A stretch of DNA of 64,000 bases, taken from NCBI GenBank assembly GCA_036381435.1, contig DASVCW010000039.1, positions 146,821 through 210,820 on the forward strand, in the 5' to 3' direction. Positions 62,037 to 64,000 of this stretch are shown here, one piece after another. The notes under the pieces were generated by a model that did no database searches, was not told the origin of the DNA, and worked only from the letters and a program-made list of their open reading frames with translations. This DNA comes from Fodinibius sp036381435. Its GTDB lineage: Bacteria; Bacteroidota; Rhodothermia; Balneolales; Balneolaceae. Within the stretch, counting starts at the first letter, position 1; each line of letters opens with the position of its first letter. Both the position numbers and the translations under genes were made by a program.

Positions 62037-62840
62037 ATGCTGGAACTCCGATCCCCCAAATACGAACGTGCTTCCATTACGGTTCCTGCTGAAGTTTCCA
62101 ATCTTCAAAAGAACTTCAACGGTACGGTTTGTTCGAATAAGGGTGATGAATATGAGATCAAAAATAACATCATTGACCTGATGGGTGATGAGCTTTCGGA
62201 CCTTTCGTGGGCGCAAAGCTCGAATCACTGGAAGGTTACTGCGGCTTTGTACGAAGATATCTGGCGAAAGCGCTCCCTCTCTATTTTAACGGGTGAAGAA
62301 TTCCCTATCGACAAAGAAAAAGAGCTGCTGATCAAATGGCTGAACCCCCGCCGGGGCAAGCTTTATTTGGATATCGGCTGCTCCACGGCGCTTTATGGAC
62401 GCTTGGTTCAAAAGAGTGAGCCGGAGTGCAAAATTGTTTCACTCGACCTTTCTTTACAAATGCTGCAGGAAGCACGCTTGAAATCGGAAGCCGAGCAGGC
62501 GAATCTCTATTTGCTCCGGGCGAATGCTGAATACCTGCCGTTTTACGCATCCACTTTTGATGGATTGATGATGGGCGGAACGCTGAATGAACTGGCCGAT
62601 CCGCGGAAAGTACTGTATGAAGCGCGGCGCGTGGTAAAAGAAGATGGTGCCTTTTTTATGATGCATCTCGTAAAAGCTGATGCCTGGTATGTTCGTTTGC
62701 TTCAGAATTCAGTAGAATTCAGCGGCCTTAAATTCTGGACGGTCAAAGAGAGCAATGAACTTTTTGAACAGACAGGTTTTAGCATAGCAGATCAGTTTTG
62801 CAAAGGCATTGTTTGCTTTACAAAGCTGATTCCCAATTAG
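62037..62840 (+). CDS. Class I SAM-dependent methyltransferase
   Basis: A 267-aa methyltransferase. A short N-terminal segment (VCSNKGDEYEIKNNIIDLMG) resembles a zinc-free Trm112-like module. The SAM fold has LYLDIGCSTALYG near 105, LDLSLQML and RANAEYLPFYASTFDGLMMG, then LYEARRVVKEDGAF. This UbiE-like pattern does not fix the substrate. It has no clear partner gene. Confidence 0.8.
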   Translation: MLELRSPKYERASITVPAEVSNLQKNFNGTVCSNKGDEYEIKNNIIDLMGDELSDLSWAQSSNHWKVTAALYEDIWRKRSLSILTGEEFPIDKEKELLIKWLNPRRGKLYLDIGCSTALYGRLVQKSEPECKIVSLDLSLQMLQEARLKSEAEQANLYLLRANAEYLPFYASTFDGLMMGGTLNELADPRKVLYEARRVVKEDGAFFMMHLVKADAWYVRLLQNSVEFSGLKFWTVKESNELFEQTGFSIADQFCKGIVCFTKLIPN

Positions 62841-62843
62841 GCA

Positions 62844-62924
62844 TGTATATCGAAGCGGCTGCTTCGATCAGTAAATTTTTTTGATTAAAAAAAGATTCTT
62901 TCCCAAGCAGACGCTTGGGGTTAT
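62844..62924. repeat. Two-hairpin intergenic repeat TCGAAGC/CGCTTGGG, copy 2
   Basis: tgtatatcgaagcggctgcttcgatcagta, then ctttcccaagcagacgcttggggttata. It matches 56556-56632 across its length except for the spacer, and lies between convergent genes. Confidence 0.7.
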
Positions 62925-62949
62925 AGGCACAAGAATTCAGCATTCATAA

Positions 62950-64000
62950 TTACATCCGGTCCGGCGCACTAATACCCAAAATTTCCAATCCGTTTGCCAA
63001 AACTTGGGCTGTCGCCCCGGCCAGTGTTGATCGTGCCTGTACAAGGCTTTCTTCCTCACCGAGAATGCGGCAATCGTGGTAGAATGAGGTGAAGTGTGAA
63101 GCTAAATCATTCAAATAGTTAATCAGGCGGTGAGGCTCGCGGCTTTCGGCGGCGCTTTTGATCATTTCGGGGAAGCGAATCATGCTTTTTATAAGCTTGG
63201 TTTCCGATTCATGAGTAAGCAGTTCAAGATCAGCATCCCCTTCAAGCGAATACTCCTGATCCACTTTTCGCAGAATGCTTTTGATTCGTGCATGAGCATA
63301 CTGAAGATAAAAAACGGGATTTTTATCACCTGCTTCTTTGGCTTCGGCAATATCGAATTCGAGATGTGTGTTTGGGGCGCGCATTAGAAAGAAAAACCGG
63401 GTGACATCAGAGCCCACTTCGTCCATCAACTCATCAAGCGTAACAAAATTAGCTTTTCGCGTACTCATTTTGAAAGGTTTTCCCTCTTTCACGATTGTTA
63501 CAAACTGGTAAACGACGACATCAATCTTCGATTTATCATAACCGAGCGCTTCGATTCCGGAAAGTACATCGGGGTAGGTGGCGATGTGGTCCGCTCCAAA
63601 AACATCGATACACTGATCATAGCCACGGTCAAGTTTATTGGCATGATAGGCAATATCGGGCAGCCGATAGGTCGGCTCACCACTGCTTTTGATAAGCACA
63701 GTGTCTTTTTCTTTTCCAAACTCAGTGGTTCGGAACCAAGTGGCGCCGTCTTTATCGTAGGCTAAGTTCTTTTTTCGAAAGGTTTGAACGGCTTTGTCGA
63801 TTGATCCATCTTCGTACAAATCATGCTCATTAAAAAAAGAATCCATTTCGATATTCATTCGCTCCAGCGTCTGCTGAATATCTTCGAAAATGTTTTCTTC
63901 AGCAATGGGCTTAAAATCATTTTCCGGATCGCCGGAAGTCAAGTCATTGCCGAATTTTTCGACGATTTCTTTAGCAATTTTCCGGATATACTCACCCTCA
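62950..64000 (-). CDS. argS: Arginyl-tRNA synthetase, C-terminal part (runs off window)
   Basis: Charges tRNA-Arg. Visible are about 350 residues: VFGADHIATYPDVLSGIEAL, the KMSKS-type loop KMSTRKANFVTLDEL, and the DALR anticodon-binding domain from FYLQYAHARIKSILRK to the end. The frame stays open to base 64000, reading leftward ...KIAKEIVEKFGND, so the N-terminal half and HIGH motif are outside. The tRNA-Arg it serves holds the island. Confidence 0.93.
   Translation of the reverse strand, partial: EGEYIRKIAKEIVEKFGNDLTSGDPENDFKPIAEENIFEDIQQTLERMNIEMDSFFNEHDLYEDGSIDKAVQTFRKKNLAYDKDGATWFRTTEFGKEKDTVLIKSSGEPTYRLPDIAYHANKLDRGYDQCIDVFGADHIATYPDVLSGIEALGYDKSKIDVVVYQFVTIVKEGKPFKMSTRKANFVTLDELMDEVGSDVTRFFFLMRAPNTHLEFDIAEAKEAGDKNPVFYLQYAHARIKSILRKVDQEYSLEGDADLELLTHESETKLIKSMIRFPEMIKSAAESREPHRLINYLNDLASHFTSFYHDCRILGEEESLVQARSTLAGATAQVLANGLEILGISAPDRM

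Overview
The window reads as chromosome of a Bacteroidota/Balneolota-type bacterium, probably marine or salt-adapted. The signs are many Sec/lipoprotein-signal proteins, a SusC/OEP-like TonB receptor with an N-terminal carboxypeptidase-regulatory fold, a DUF4270 lipoprotein next to a GT5-domain gene, a cold-shock/OB-type short Rho, frequent gene starts without Shine-Dalgarno sequences, a tandem pair of K+/H+ antiporters, and intergenic DNA full of small palindromic repeats. The lineage is inferred from gene content and protein style, not from a marker gene.

Layout. 0-9.3 kb is ordinary chromosome: two small paralogous membrane proteins, DNA polymerase IV (dinB), queA, a formyltransferase-fold protein, a flavin reductase, a lipoprotein subtilase, a dienelactone-hydrolase lipoprotein, a PQQ-type sugar dehydrogenase and tRNA-Arg(TCG). 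9.34-23.11 kb is a 13.7-kb integrative island in the 3' half of that tRNA gene. It is bounded by 49-bp direct repeats (one mismatch) and carries a P4-type tyrosine integrase at its right end. Its rightward half is defence cargo: a Gabija-like OLD nuclease + UvrD-like helicase pair, an unrecognised four-gene operon of small DNA-binding/membrane proteins, and a type II restriction-modification set (C5 methyltransferase, PD-(D/E)XK nuclease, Vsr). Its leftward half is maintenance: integrase, a coupled unknown protein, an AlpA-like regulator, a RepA-like ATPase and a zinc-ribbon/TOPRIM-like primase. It looks AT-richer than its flanks and shows no conjugation or capsid genes.

23.2-43.2 kb is chromosome again: an orphan GAF histidine kinase, rubredoxin-MBL protein, S41 protease, DoxX protein, TonB receptor, an OmpR/EnvZ-type two-component pair, two K+/H+ antiporters (CPA2 and CPA1, both with RCK domains), arsR-arsM arsenic methylation, a FetAB-type exporter and an S9 peptidase. 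43.3-64 kb holds a Vgb-like propeller, a Reeler-like CxxCH protein, ispE, glycogen phosphorylase, a phosphosulfolactate-synthase-like protein, a one-domain glycogen-synthase homologue, DUF4270, an outer-membrane protein and a TPR protein, rho, a rhodanese, lptB, purS-clpS-purQ, miaA, dnaN, a SAM hydrolase, a methyltransferase and the C-terminal part of argS running off the right edge.

The least explained parts are the four-gene membrane/DNA-binding operon (13.7-15.15 kb) between the two defence systems, the 285-aa protein coupled to the integrase, the putative integrase arm sites repeated near both island ends, and several families of composite intergenic palindromes.
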